Shown here piece after piece: positions 40,701-49,628 of a stretch of DNA of 64,000 nt. Position numbers and translations under genes: made by a program. The stretch is from Chitinophaga sp. LS1 (GTDB lineage Bacteria; Bacteroidota; Bacteroidia; Chitinophagales; Chitinophagaceae): assembly GCF_034274695.1 (NCBI RefSeq), contig NZ_CP128362.1, positions 4,466,501 to 4,530,500 of the forward strand, in the 5' to 3' direction. Under the pieces are notes generated by a model. The model made no database searches. It worked only from the letters and a program-made list of their open reading frames with translations, and was not told the origin of the DNA. Position 1 is the first letter of the stretch; each line of letters begins with the position of its first letter.

Positions 40701-41513
40701 TTCCGGATCATCAGTGCTGTTCAAAAAAAATACGACATTCTATTACCGGTTATTCAGCTGTATCATGACCCTGTACTGAAAGATTTTGCAGATACGATCA
40801 GGCGATATATTTCCGGAACTGAAAGTAAAGTAGAATCCGGTTATGTAATATTGAAGGAAGGTAACCCGGATAAAACGGTTTTCTTTTTCCCGCCGGCAGT
40901 AGGATATGCGATTGGCTTCAAAGGACTGGCCACCTGCCTGGATGATTTCCGGGTGATTGGCATTAACTTTATTGAAGGCGATACGATTGCGGAGATGGCT
41001 GCTATTGTGCAGTTATTACAACCGGAAGGAGAGCTGGTATTCTGTGGTTTTTCAGCAGGAGGCAGTTTGAGTTATCATGTAACCACCGCTTTGGAAGCTG
41101 CCGGAAGAATTGTAAAAGCCCTGGTATTTCTTGACTCCAGGAGATTTATACAAGCTTCACCTATAGATGAACAAACGATCCGTCAGATTGCTGATGAATA
41201 TCTGGCAGATCCAAGAGCCATGGTACTAAACAGCAGTGTGGCAACAAAAGAAATGATGCGCAGGCATATTGAAAATTCAGCCAGGTTTATCCACCAGCTT
41301 TGTGATAGTGGTTATATTAATGCAGACATTTATTATATCAGTTCTGTTGAAAACAGGCATAATACAGAACGGCAGCAGGCCTGGCAGGAAATAACTGCAG
41401 GCAGGGTAATAGTTTACAATGGTTATGGTTCACATGCCGCTATGCTGGATCAGGATAATCTGCAACAAAATCTTGCGGTATACCGGGAAGTCTTTAATAA
41501 CATATTCTTTTAA
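34800..41513 (+). CDS. Terminal NRPS: interface-like domain-A(Asp)-T-C-A(Thr)-T-TE
   Basis: 2237 residues, two modules and release. Residues 1-385 are condensation-like with N-P-L-A-A-D-V at the HHxxxDG position. A1 about 395-915 (T-S-G-T-T-G-R-P-K-G near 539); pocket D-L-T-K-F-G-H-I-G plus Lys, Asp-type. T1 Ser in G-G-D-S near 932. C about 975-1400, H-H-I-I-M-D-G near 1103. A2 about 1415-1940 (T-S-G-S-T-G-K-P-K-G near 1567); pocket D-F-W-N-I-G-L-V-H plus Lys, Thr-type. T2 Ser near 1963. TE about 2015-2237, nucleophile G-F-S-A-G near 2083 and probable catalytic His in Y-G-S-H near 2215. The TE releases the chain, probably by cyclisation onto the beta-amino group or a hydroxyl. A terminator follows at 41521. 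Confidence 0.92.
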   Translation: MTTALTYRLSPQQQSLLLSSPSGFNYSKLSFSVAGHYTAQHIQDTFISLLNRYDIFRLILKESDEGEWLQSMSGETKVLFTQRQSPEDNGQSFLLYISMQEISGGTMILLEANPLAADVVSLMVLQEQLLHMLEEDHQEEEGIGYLQYAEWQYQLLDSDDATEALTFWNRQHLHGELILRNETPSGKQAGQPEVCTTSLPLRLCKQLYDKANHIGITPETIFLGAYLEVLQLLTDSELFSVGLECYGREFDELSSTVGLLSKVLPFTIKKDQPDLFQYVDHNLQNIKTFQLYTTSDKIYDYQFGYIHTENIIETVFQWIQGEKLKCQITEQEKSVEISYWYNPDYFREEDIRLMLSLYVSVLNEHAGLAGRTALFRQTFAEQVAAGREVASAPFLHVVDAFRAVAARVPGNMAVRSLSGDLTYDELNRYSDLAAASLVHRYDVKAGDFVGVMMNENQWLPVALLAVMKAGAAYVPLDSSNPPARIQHILADVAVKCIISDIQETSHLSVTALSGLCQDHGLPLTVCDFDGTETAYMIYTSGTTGRPKGVMITGANLLNYTNWLQQTFHITQTDQSILQASYAYDLGYTSLWGCLTAGAAIHIVPAAHRQQAEWMVSYIREQEITFLKLTPSVFYLLLQAENIKELAGSALRLVFSGGEKIDTASLTRFSRIKKDISFVNHYGPTETTIGTLFHLITPETLVSFGNKPVVGKPVSGNEVYIVNDEGRFCVPGEKGEILIAGAGVAKGYYNRDDLNQEKFRNIVLNGKTIRVYHTGDNGYLMGNGTVFLDGRKDGQVKIHGHRVELEEIKRALQQQGITDIFLKLIPSRSFGEELVCYYLSPTEIDSQLWRKKLSETLPDYMLPVFFVRINTLPVTANGKVDYTAFPDPYLVINKVAGSNAVMNETETLIATTWSEILGLTIVASSDFFESGGDSIKAIQIIARLNKKGLKCQLSDIFEYTSVQALAAFLKPEKRRYALLPMQEAMYFHYKAFPGSAANNIIRHFEITGNIQPHHLQRAVQEAVLHFDILRLRFAEDENFRLYCTIADDHAPVLNIVDLRQFSEEQVSHTKTAWINEGFDLAAGPLLRATLFLQEGKSQLLWSYHHIIMDGWCFQIIVQQMMECYEALCKGVTPVWKKYTSFTRFLEWKGVVNNTASLSFWKEYLEDYTTVAALPATNGSVTSTVYDRAEYTLTVPEVLTGKIALFCRQHKITPSTFMQVAWGILLGKYNNTADVVFGVTVSGRPADMEGMEDLLGLFINTLPIRIHWNEYTSIGELFSRIRNYLSSIQAHQHLSLAEIQSCSALKKDLLDHVMVFENYPLGTVDESEITITSKEGFGQVGYPLAVVIYPGENFMISFMYNRHRYTDTLIEKTAANLLHLMEAIIAPDNLPVAKLDILSAGERAALIKAGQSAGAFNPAINLLTAIANISRIHARNTALEDAKEIFSYSEMMQKAARLSGWLIKTHQIRKGDRVLICLPPSADLVIAILAVLQAGAAYVPVDVEYPPERKMYIASDSEVKAIISSAGFIEDLTEQLFPLILMEDLPEHNNDDAVFPDIYGDDIAYIIYTSGSTGKPKGCQVMHRNLSHLFLQQKACFAFSAADKWIMAHSPAFDFSVWEIFGALVNGGSLYIPGREQVRDGTTFLDLIINKGVTVLNQTPASFYQLTEIMISTTATLENTALRLVIFGGDILDFVKLRSWLSIKGHDKVALYNLYGITETTVHVTWHQVTDQEILHAGGESCIGKPLPGVTVYIVNKQMQLCAAGVPGEILVAGDGVSAGYYKKEALTSQKFIPDPITGIGKIYKSGDMGRWMPDGNIEFLGRIDNQVKIRGYRIEPGEIVCRLQEHAAIREACVIAVNVMGMPALVAYIVFKDQEVPASELRLFLAATLPAHFIPPYYMPVEKIPLTGNGKVDREKLPSPVNIMYDSVNIPPQDDLESYLVELWESELGIQVSTADNFFETGGHSLKAFRIISAVQKKYDILLPVIQLYHDPVLKDFADTIRRYISGTESKVESGYVILKEGNPDKTVFFFPPAVGYAIGFKGLATCLDDFRVIGINFIEGDTIAEMAAIVQLLQPEGELVFCGFSAGGSLSYHVTTALEAAGRIVKALVFLDSRRFIQASPIDEQTIRQIADEYLADPRAMVLNSSVATKEMMRRHIENSARFIHQLCDSGYINADIYYISSVENRHNTERQQAWQEITAGRVIVYNGYGSHAAMLDQDNLQQNLAVYREVFNNIFF

Positions 41514-41520
41514 AACTATC

Positions 41521-41558
41521 CTTTTTTACCAGCCCTGTATTGGGGCTGGTAAAAAAAG
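41521..41558. terminator. Bidirectional intrinsic terminator between the convergent biosynthetic blocks
   Basis: 41521-41535 (C, six T, ACCAGCCC) pairs with 41543-41558 (GGGCTGGT, A-run, G) around a 7-nt loop. It ends in an A/T tract on both strands. It lies 7 bp after the terminal NRPS stop and 11 bp from the carbamoyltransferase stop, so it serves both operons. Confidence 0.85.
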
Positions 41559-41568
41559 ATAAGTTTGA

Positions 41569-43308
41569 TTATTTTTCAATCATATAATCATTTACCACCA
41601 ATACATCCAGTCCTGTAGTATAAAACATGCCGATGGCATCTTCCAGGGAATGCAGGATGGGTTTGCCCATGATATTGAGACTTGTATTTAATACGATAGG
41701 TACACCGGTAATATCGTAAAATGATTTAATCAATTTATAATAAGCACTGTTCCACTCCTTTTTTACTGTCTGCAGGCGACCGGTATGATTTGCATGCACT
41801 ACCGCCGGTATTTTTTCTTTCACGGCTTCTTTGAATATCAGGGTACGTTCCATATAAGGTGTTTCCTCATAGTTCTCAAAATAATCATGTCCATATTCAT
41901 GAAGAATGGAAGGCGCAAATGGTCTGAATTCTTCCCTGAATTTCACATTCGAATTAATGCGGTTTTTCATGTCTGCCGGTCTTGGATCGGCGAGTATACT
42001 ACGGTTTCCCAGGGATCGGGGTCCGAACTCTGCGCGTCCCTGTACCCATGCCACCAGTTTGCCTTCTGCCAGTTTAACGGCTGTTTCTTTGTGAATACTC
42101 AGTGGGAGGTGCCTGATCTTACTGATATTTCCCAGCTGTAACATTCTTTTAATGGCATCTTCCTGTATAACGGAACCCAGGTAAGGAGAGAAGAAAGGTT
42201 TGCTGCCTAAGCGAATGGCGGGGTTATCTTCTTTTAAGGCAAGCATGGCCGCTCCAATGGAATTGCCATCATCTGCCGGTGCAGAAGGTACAAACAACCG
42301 GGCAAACCCGGTTTGTGAAGTGACCGTTCCATTAAAGGAAGAGTTTAATCCGCATCCTCCTCCAATTACAAGGTTGGACGAAAGCTTCATGGATTCAAGG
42401 TCTTTCAGCAGCAACGTTGTCAGCTCTGCAAAAAATGTTTGTCCTGTAAAAGCCAGGTCTGCCGCTGACCAGGGACTACTTTCCGGTAAACGTTTAAATG
42501 CCTGTAGTTTGCCGGTAATGGCGATGATTTTTTCATCATCCGGGTAATGTAACCGTTTATTGTCATACCAGCATAGTTCTTTCAATAAACTATGCGCCTC
42601 CGGAATAATATTGCCGTAAGGTGCAAGCCCCATCACTTTCCATTCCTCACCGGTAAACCAGTCAAAACCACACAGGGTGGTGATCATCTCGTAAATCCAT
42701 CCGAGGCTTTGAGGACCTTTATGCAGGCTCACTTCTTTCAACTGGTCGTTCTGATAATGAAAAAGAGAGATAGAACCACCTTCTCCATAACCGTCTATAA
42801 TTGCACAGGCAGCATCTTCATAAGGACTACTGTAACAGGCATATGCTGCATGTGTATGATGATGCGGATAACTTCTGAAACTCACAGCACTGCCGGAAAA
42901 TTGTTGCTGAATAGCCAGCAGGCTACCTGTTCCGGCATTTTTCAGATATTGATGTTGCAGTTTCAGGATAGTATAAATAGACGCCTTGGGAAAGATATAT
43001 TTTGAAGGTAGCTGCAGTTTGGGATTGGTGAGTGATTTCTCAGAAAAAAAGTTCATCCTTTCCATCCTGTTCAGCAATTGCAGGTAATCCTCACTCCAGG
43101 AAGTTGCAATAACAAATGAAGCATCTTTATCACAATATTTCCTCAGTATGCGGCCTATATCAAAGTTATCTGCAGGACAACTTAATCCCCGTTTATATTG
43201 TAACTTTCTTTCTGTTGCTTCTGCAAAAAGCACTGTTCCCTGGTCATTCAGAATGGCAATAGAAGAATCATGAAAAGTGCTGGATAAACCGATGTAGTAT
43301 TTTTTCAT
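41569..43308 (-). CDS. NodU/CmcH-family O-carbamoyltransferase
   Basis: 579 residues. The N-terminal Kae1/YrdC-like part starts Y-I-G-L-S-S-T-F-H-D-S-S (about 5-16) and has the metal-binding H-H-H-T-H-A-A-Y near 151, I-D-G-Y-G-E near 168 and G-G-G-C-G-L-N near 313. The C-terminal carbamoyltransferase domain (about 405-575) holds G-R-A-E-F-G-P-R-S-L-G-N-R-S. Family members move a carbamoyl group from carbamoyl phosphate, via an adenylate, to a hydroxyl on a natural product. Here a hydroxyl of the polyketide part or a beta-hydroxy amino acid is the likely acceptor. The start codon overlaps the stop of the FAAL-PKS gene by one base (TAATG), so the two are translationally coupled. Confidence 0.92.
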   Translation of the reverse strand: MKKYYIGLSSTFHDSSIAILNDQGTVLFAEATERKLQYKRGLSCPADNFDIGRILRKYCDKDASFVIATSWSEDYLQLLNRMERMNFFSEKSLTNPKLQLPSKYIFPKASIYTILKLQHQYLKNAGTGSLLAIQQQFSGSAVSFRSYPHHHTHAAYACYSSPYEDAACAIIDGYGEGGSISLFHYQNDQLKEVSLHKGPQSLGWIYEMITTLCGFDWFTGEEWKVMGLAPYGNIIPEAHSLLKELCWYDNKRLHYPDDEKIIAITGKLQAFKRLPESSPWSAADLAFTGQTFFAELTTLLLKDLESMKLSSNLVIGGGCGLNSSFNGTVTSQTGFARLFVPSAPADDGNSIGAAMLALKEDNPAIRLGSKPFFSPYLGSVIQEDAIKRMLQLGNISKIRHLPLSIHKETAVKLAEGKLVAWVQGRAEFGPRSLGNRSILADPRPADMKNRINSNVKFREEFRPFAPSILHEYGHDYFENYEETPYMERTLIFKEAVKEKIPAVVHANHTGRLQTVKKEWNSAYYKLIKSFYDITGVPIVLNTSLNIMGKPILHSLEDAIGMFYTTGLDVLVVNDYMIEK

Positions 43309-46300
43309 TATACGGTATATGCGTTTAACAGGTGGGCTATTTCTTCATCTGAAATCCGGCTGATTTCTTCAATCAGGGACACCGGCGTAATAGTTAAATC
43401 TTTGAACAGATGATCTGCAAGTAATGATAGTGACGGATATTGAAAAAAGTGTGATATCGGGATTTGAATACCTGTAGTGGCGGTAATACTGTTTTTAAAT
43501 TTATTCAGCATCAGGGAATCAAAACCTGTTTCAAAATATGGTCTGTCTGTATTCAGGTATTCATCCGCTCTTAATCCAAGTATCTCCCTGGCAGTTTTCT
43601 CCAGCAGTTTACGCATGCCGGCTTTGTCCGTGGGTATTGTATATGTTGTGGATGGTTCCTTTTTAATGCTCACCCAATGAGCAGGAATGTAGGGGTGCAG
43701 CCATCCGGGAAAAGATTGTATGGCTGTAGCCGGTTGTACATCAATAATGGCATATACAGGAGCTGTATTGATTATACTTTCCATTGATTGCAGGGCTTCG
43801 GAACCTTCAAAAGAACGGATACCCAGTTGTTCAAATTGTGCAGTGAGTCCGGCAGTCATAGCAGAATGCTGCCATGGGCCCCAGCAGATACTTGTGCAGG
43901 GGAGTTGTCTTTCCCTGCGGTAACAGGCCAATGCATTCAGGAAGGAATTAGCAGCAGCATAATTGCTTTGTCCTGTATTACCCAGTAAGGACACGGTGGA
44001 AGAAAAGAGTATAAAGAAATCCAGTTGCCAGTCTTTACTTAACCGGTGTATATTCCAGGCACCCTGAACTTTTCCTGGAAATACCGGTGTAAAGCTTTCG
44101 GGTGTATGTGAGATCAGTAATTTATCGCTTAAGGTACCTGCCGTATGCATCACGCCTGTAATGGGAGGAATGGAGGTTGTTGCCAATAATCGGGCAAATT
44201 GTTCCTGGTCACTGATATCACAACAAAGATAAGTAATGATACATCCTTTACTTTGCCATAGTTGCAACTGTTGATGTTGTATATCCGATAAGGTACTTCT
44301 GCCGGTAATTACAATATGTGTAGCACCTTTCTGTATCAGCCATGTTACTACCTGTTTACCAATACTGCCCATTCCACCGGTCACAAGGTATGCTTTGCCT
44401 GACTGAATGATCAGTTCTTTTTGTGGTTTATTTCCAGACACTGACTGCATAGTTGGTACGAACCATTTACCATCCCTGATAACCAGTTGTAATCCCAGTT
44501 GATTAAGATGTTTGGAAATAGCTGTAAAAGCGGGTTCGTAATTCAGTTCATTTACATCAATGATGCTCACCGGCAGGTAATCCAGCTCAGTTTTCAGGGA
44601 AAGAAAGAAACCCCATAACATGCTGCCGCTGAGATTGACAAGTGTATTTTCCTGGTGTACATTATTGGTAACAATGATCAATCGTGTGTTGTTTGTATGA
44701 TTGATCTTTTCTATCAGGGGCAGCATATTCAATACTTCCTGCTCACTGATGAGAGGTAACTCTTCATCAAAAGGGTTGGACAGATAACAGACTGTGGTAT
44801 CTGCAGGTATGAGAGGAATAGCTGAAATGTGGGCCGTAAGCGCGGTAATACCCTGTATGGTGAGCTGGCGTCGCCAGTTGAGAGCAGTTGCCTTCAGTTC
44901 ATCATACAATATCAGCATCGAAGTGATGGTTGTCTGCTCTTCCGGTAGTAAAGCTGTTACAGGTGAATAAACAACTTCCTGTATGTTCCGGTTTTCAGCA
45001 ATATGTTTAACCGGCAGGGGGGATGCCTGGGATCTTCCTGACGTCAGCGGCAACCAGTATGCTTGTTTCAGAAAAGGATAAGTTATTACCGCCTGCTGAC
45101 GTAACTGAAATCCGGGTTCCCCGGTTTTCCAGTTGACCTGTATGCCGGATTGTTGAAGTAGTGCAAGGCTTTCAAGGAATTGTTTTACGGCAGACTTCCC
45201 TTTTTTGAGTGAAGGAACAGCATCCGTTGTTTGCAGTGGTAACCCTTTCACCATATTGGTTAATATGGGGTGGGGGCCAATTTCCAGGCAGATCGTACAC
45301 CCGGTTTCCTGTAATGTTTGAAGGGAATCCATATATCTTACAGGTTGCAGCATATGTTCAGACCAGTAGGCAGGATCGGCTTGTTGTTCTGTAGTAAGTA
45401 GTTGCCCTGTTATATTTGAAATAACAGGAATGGTGGTTGTATAAAAAGGGATGTGTTTTGTTGTTTCAAGTAAAGATATTGCAGCTGGCTGCATGAGAGG
45501 TGAGTGGAAGGCATGGGATACATTCAACGGAAAGCAAAGAATATCCTGTTGCTTCATGTATACCCTCAGTTTTTCCAGTTGATCTGTTGTTCCTGAAACG
45601 ACGGTTTGCTCCGCGGTATTCACGCCGGCAATATGTAACTGAAAGTTTTGTGCAGCTATCAGTTCCCTGGCTTTTGCTTCAGGGATCTGTAATGAAAGCA
45701 TACCGCCACCTGCCGGTAATTCCTGCATCAGGCGTGCTCTTTCACTCACGAGTTGAATGCCACTTTCCAGGGAAAATAGTCCGGCCATGCAGGAGGCGGC
45801 AATTTCACCAATGCTGTGGCCAAGTACGATGGATGGCGTAATACCAAAGCTTTTATAAAGAGCAGACAATGCGTAGGACAGGCAGAAAAGAGCTGGTTGG
45901 GTAAACCGCGTCTGATCTATTCGTTTTTCCGGGTCATCCTTTAAAATGATCTCTGTAATGGATATTCCGTTATTGTATAAACGAAAGATCCGGTCGCATT
46001 CGTCTAAAACATTTCTGAATACGGGATAAGCTTCATATAGTTCTTTTCCCATGCCGGAATATTGAGAACCCTGCCCGGTAAACTGGAAAGCCAGCAGTGG
46101 TTGTAGCTGTTTTGTTTTGTGTACCTGACTGGCCTCAAATGTTTTTAATGCACTCAACAGTTGTGTTTTGTTATCTGCAACACAATACCAGTGGTATGCC
46201 AGCAGGTGGTTTCTCCTGTTTAAATTATAACAGCATTCACCAATACTATCCTGTTCCTGCTCCAGGGCAGAAAGTAATATGTCAACCATCTCCTGCAATG

Positions 46301-49300
46301 TATCCGGTGTGTGTGCAGATAAGGTGCATATGTAACTGCTTCTGACAGGTGGTACGGAGGTAATCAGCTCAGGGGATTCAATTATCAGATGGGCATTTGT
46401 GCCGCTGAAACCAAAGGAACTGATTCCTGCCATCTTTTTTTTGCCGGCGGGCCAGTCTGTGGGTTCATTGACAACTTTTATATTACCTGTTTCCCAGGGG
46501 ATAAGCGGGTTAGGTTTGTTGAAATGTAAATCGGGTGGCAGTATTCCGTGTTTGAATGATAACAGGACTTTTACCATTGCGGCAATACCAGCTGCCGACT
46601 CCAGATGGCCGATGTTGGATTTCAGGCTGCCAATAAGCAGGGGATATTTTCGCTGTCCGGGTTGATAGGTCTCCAGGATGGCCTGTACTTCCAATGGATC
46701 GCCAAGTGGGGTACCGGTGCCATGTGTTTCGATATAACTGACTTCTTCGGTATCGATTCCTGCCGTCTGGATGGCTTTGCTGAGTAACTGACGCTGTGCA
46801 ACAACGTTAGGAGCAGTAAGGCCGTTACTTTTCCCATCCTGGTTCACAGCAGAGCTTCTGATGATCCCTGATATTGTATCACCATCTTCAAGTGCTTTAT
46901 CCAGCCGTTTGAGTACAATCATGGCACAACCTTCTCCACGTCCGTATCCGTCAGCATCTGCATCAAATGTTTTACACCTTCCGTCAGCAGCCAATGCCTG
47001 TATTTCTGAAAGTGCAATGGTGGTTTCCGGTGTGAGGATGAGGTTTACACCGCCGGCAAGGGCCATTGAACAATCTCCGGATTGCAGGCTCTGACAGGCA
47101 TAATGTACGGCTACGAGAGAGGAGGAACAGGCGGTATTGATCACGATTGCGGGACCGCTGAGGTCAAAGAAATAAGACAACCGGCCTGCCGCAGTGCTGG
47201 TCATTGTACCTGTGAGTGAGTAGGGATCAATCTTTTCCGGATTGTCTGCATACATATGTGCACGTACATATTCACTATGACTCAGTCCCACGAAAACGCC
47301 GGTATCTGTATTGCGGATTTCGGGAAGGGTATATCCTGCATTTTCCAGGGCAAGGAAAGTCGTTTCAAGTAGCATCCGTTGCTGGGGATCCATAGATACT
47401 GCCTCCTTTGGAGATATACCAAAGAAGCCGGCATCAAATAGTTCCGGATGGGAGGTATAACTTCCCAGGTTGGTCAGCACGTTGCCCTGGCCTTTTTGTT
47501 CCCCGGGTTTAAACTGCTCCACATTCCATCTTGCTGCCGGTATTTCTGCTACGGGGTCAATGCCATTCATCAGCATCTCCCATAATTTTTCAGGATTATC
47601 AGCATTTCCGGGGAAGATTCCGTTCATACCGATAATAGCAACCGGTTCAAAGGTTGCCGGCTTTACCGGTGAGGATACGATATTGTTTTGTGTAGTGTTT
47701 TCGAGGTATTCCGCCAGTTTATAAATGGTAGTATATTCAAATACGATGGTAGGTCTGAGTGAAAGCCCGGTGATGTTGTTTAGCCTGTTTATCAGTTCGG
47801 TGCTTTTCAACGAATCAAATCCGAGATCTGTCAATGGCTGATCATACTGTATATCCGGCATATTGCATAATGCGGATATCAGTTCCTTCAGCAGTGGCAG
47901 ATATTTTTTATGAACGGGTGGATGATGCTGTATTTTTTTCTGCGCAATATATTCATCTGCCAGTTTAGTGCGTTGCAGTTTACCACTGGTAGTTTTCGGG
48001 ATACGGCCTATCTGCACTACATCTTTTACAATTAATCCGAAATGTTGCAGGATAATATTCCTGGCTTCTGCTGCAATGGGAAGGAATTGTTCTTCCGGTA
48101 GCCTGGATTGTACAAAAATAACGAGGGCTTCACTGTTTGTTTCATCCGGCACGCCAACGGCAGCTGTTTTGGTAATGGGAAAAGCCTGGTTGTTTTCGCT
48201 ATCCAGTACCCGTTCCATATCATAAGGATAATAGTTAAGGCCGTTAATAATAATAACTTCTTTTTGTCTTCCTACAACGTACAGGTCTCCATCATGAATA
48301 AATCCGGAATCACCTGTCATTATCCATCCATCAGGCGAAAACAGTTGATCGTCGGGGCATTTATAATAACCTGCTGTTATAGCCTGTCCTTTCAACTCAA
48401 TCTGTCCAACCCATCCATCACTTAATACCTGGTGTTTTTCATCACAGATCCTGAAGCTTGCATAGTTAACGGCTTTACCGCAGGCTACGATTTCCAGTGA
48501 GTTTTCAGTTGTTTCCGTTACAAATTCAACGGCACAGCCTTCTTTTATACTTAACCTGTTTGCAAATACAGAAATGATGGGAGCCTGCAGTCTGTGAGAA
48601 CTAACGATCAGGGTGGCTTCTGCCAGACCATACGAAGGTCGTATTACGGTACCGAGGTGTTGATCTTTCAGTGATGCGGCGAAATCATCTACAATAGGTT
48701 TGGATATTTGTTCTGCTCCATTATAGATCACTTTCATACAACTGAGATCCCAATCAGGATTGTGTTCTCTTGCCTTATATTCCTGGAGGAAGTATTTAAA
48801 ACCGAAATTCGGGGAATAGCTGATTGTTGCCCTGTGCTGGTGGGTTTTTTCCATCCAGATCATGGGATTCCGGATAAACAATGTGGTAGGGATTACTACA
48901 AGATTGAGGCCTCCCAGTAGGGCCGTGAAAAAACAGCCTATCAGCCCCATGTCGTGCGTAAGTGGAAGCCAGCAAATAATTGTATGGTCAGCCGGCGTAC
49001 CGCCTGAAAGGGTCAGTATTGCATCTGTATTATGTAACACGTTGGAATGAGACATCATTACCCCTTTCGGATTACCCGTAGAGCCGGAGGAAAACTGCAG
49101 GTAGGCTGTTTCATCCGGTGCCGCATTTGTATTTATGGTGTTTGTTGTTTCTTCAAATTCATCCGGCCAGAAAAGCAGGGATGGCTGAATTTGCTGCCAC
49201 CATATTTTATCTGCTTCATGATGATCAGTAAAATATTGGGCCAGCCTGGTAGCTGTAGCATTATTGGTAAACAGGAATGGTTTGTGCATGATCTGCCAGG

Positions 49301-49619
49301 CATTCCTGATCTTTTGCTTGTGTTCGTGCTGGGAACCGGTAGCCAGTGGAACGGCAATAATACCGCCCAGGATGCAGGCGATAAGTGCTATAAGATATTT
49401 TTTATTATCCTCCAGCTGGATAATCAGCTCGTCTCCTTTACGAATGCCGTTTGCAGTAAAATATCCTAGTAAAAGCTGTGCTTCCTGCACAAACTGTCGA
49501 TGCGTAACTACCTCCTCCTGTCTAGTCCCTGAAACAAAAATAATTTTCTGGTCTGATAACAGGGTACGCTGCAGTAGCACCTCGTTGATATTGGATAATT
49601 GAGAAAAGTGCTGATACAT
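43308..49619 (-). CDS. Loading PKS: FAAL-ACP-KS-AT-KR-ACP
   Basis: 2103 residues. Fatty-acyl-AMP ligase about 1-560 (S-S-G-S-T-G-N-P-K-G near 175, W-L-P-L-T-H-D-M-G-L typical of FAAL) activates a free fatty acid and loads ACP1 (G-F-D-S-L near 603). KS about 660-1090: N-T-A-C-S-S-S near 830, H-G-T-G-T, N-I-G-H-L-E. AT about 1175-1470: F-T-G-Q-G-S-Q, nucleophile G-H-S-I-G-E near 1265, and H-A-F-H near 1368, the malonyl-CoA signature. KR about 1740-1930: T-G-G-M-G-S-I-G, F-S-S-T, N-Y-A-A-A-N; L-S-D suggests B-type. ACP2 Ser in G-F-D-S-L near 2035. It should make a beta-hydroxy acyl chain two carbons longer than the starter and pass it to the KS-KR-ACP protein on the other strand. This is the only AT in the cluster. 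Confidence 0.93.
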   Translation of the reverse strand: MYQHFSQLSNINEVLLQRTLLSDQKIIFVSGTRQEEVVTHRQFVQEAQLLLGYFTANGIRKGDELIIQLEDNKKYLIALIACILGGIIAVPLATGSQHEHKQKIRNAWQIMHKPFLFTNNATATRLAQYFTDHHEADKIWWQQIQPSLLFWPDEFEETTNTINTNAAPDETAYLQFSSGSTGNPKGVMMSHSNVLHNTDAILTLSGGTPADHTIICWLPLTHDMGLIGCFFTALLGGLNLVVIPTTLFIRNPMIWMEKTHQHRATISYSPNFGFKYFLQEYKAREHNPDWDLSCMKVIYNGAEQISKPIVDDFAASLKDQHLGTVIRPSYGLAEATLIVSSHRLQAPIISVFANRLSIKEGCAVEFVTETTENSLEIVACGKAVNYASFRICDEKHQVLSDGWVGQIELKGQAITAGYYKCPDDQLFSPDGWIMTGDSGFIHDGDLYVVGRQKEVIIINGLNYYPYDMERVLDSENNQAFPITKTAAVGVPDETNSEALVIFVQSRLPEEQFLPIAAEARNIILQHFGLIVKDVVQIGRIPKTTSGKLQRTKLADEYIAQKKIQHHPPVHKKYLPLLKELISALCNMPDIQYDQPLTDLGFDSLKSTELINRLNNITGLSLRPTIVFEYTTIYKLAEYLENTTQNNIVSSPVKPATFEPVAIIGMNGIFPGNADNPEKLWEMLMNGIDPVAEIPAARWNVEQFKPGEQKGQGNVLTNLGSYTSHPELFDAGFFGISPKEAVSMDPQQRMLLETTFLALENAGYTLPEIRNTDTGVFVGLSHSEYVRAHMYADNPEKIDPYSLTGTMTSTAAGRLSYFFDLSGPAIVINTACSSSLVAVHYACQSLQSGDCSMALAGGVNLILTPETTIALSEIQALAADGRCKTFDADADGYGRGEGCAMIVLKRLDKALEDGDTISGIIRSSAVNQDGKSNGLTAPNVVAQRQLLSKAIQTAGIDTEEVSYIETHGTGTPLGDPLEVQAILETYQPGQRKYPLLIGSLKSNIGHLESAAGIAAMVKVLLSFKHGILPPDLHFNKPNPLIPWETGNIKVVNEPTDWPAGKKKMAGISSFGFSGTNAHLIIESPELITSVPPVRSSYICTLSAHTPDTLQEMVDILLSALEQEQDSIGECCYNLNRRNHLLAYHWYCVADNKTQLLSALKTFEASQVHKTKQLQPLLAFQFTGQGSQYSGMGKELYEAYPVFRNVLDECDRIFRLYNNGISITEIILKDDPEKRIDQTRFTQPALFCLSYALSALYKSFGITPSIVLGHSIGEIAASCMAGLFSLESGIQLVSERARLMQELPAGGGMLSLQIPEAKARELIAAQNFQLHIAGVNTAEQTVVSGTTDQLEKLRVYMKQQDILCFPLNVSHAFHSPLMQPAAISLLETTKHIPFYTTTIPVISNITGQLLTTEQQADPAYWSEHMLQPVRYMDSLQTLQETGCTICLEIGPHPILTNMVKGLPLQTTDAVPSLKKGKSAVKQFLESLALLQQSGIQVNWKTGEPGFQLRQQAVITYPFLKQAYWLPLTSGRSQASPLPVKHIAENRNIQEVVYSPVTALLPEEQTTITSMLILYDELKATALNWRRQLTIQGITALTAHISAIPLIPADTTVCYLSNPFDEELPLISEQEVLNMLPLIEKINHTNNTRLIIVTNNVHQENTLVNLSGSMLWGFFLSLKTELDYLPVSIIDVNELNYEPAFTAISKHLNQLGLQLVIRDGKWFVPTMQSVSGNKPQKELIIQSGKAYLVTGGMGSIGKQVVTWLIQKGATHIVITGRSTLSDIQHQQLQLWQSKGCIITYLCCDISDQEQFARLLATTSIPPITGVMHTAGTLSDKLLISHTPESFTPVFPGKVQGAWNIHRLSKDWQLDFFILFSSTVSLLGNTGQSNYAAANSFLNALACYRRERQLPCTSICWGPWQHSAMTAGLTAQFEQLGIRSFEGSEALQSMESIINTAPVYAIIDVQPATAIQSFPGWLHPYIPAHWVSIKKEPSTTYTIPTDKAGMRKLLEKTAREILGLRADEYLNTDRPYFETGFDSLMLNKFKNSITATTGIQIPISHFFQYPSLSLLADHLFKDLTITPVSLIEEISRISDEEIAHLLNAYTV

Positions 49620-49628
49620 ATCGATTGA

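Noticed and set aside
43477..49602. Numerous rightward frames over the FAAL-PKS gene
   Set aside because: All are antisense shadows of a single 2103-codon gene with intact domains.
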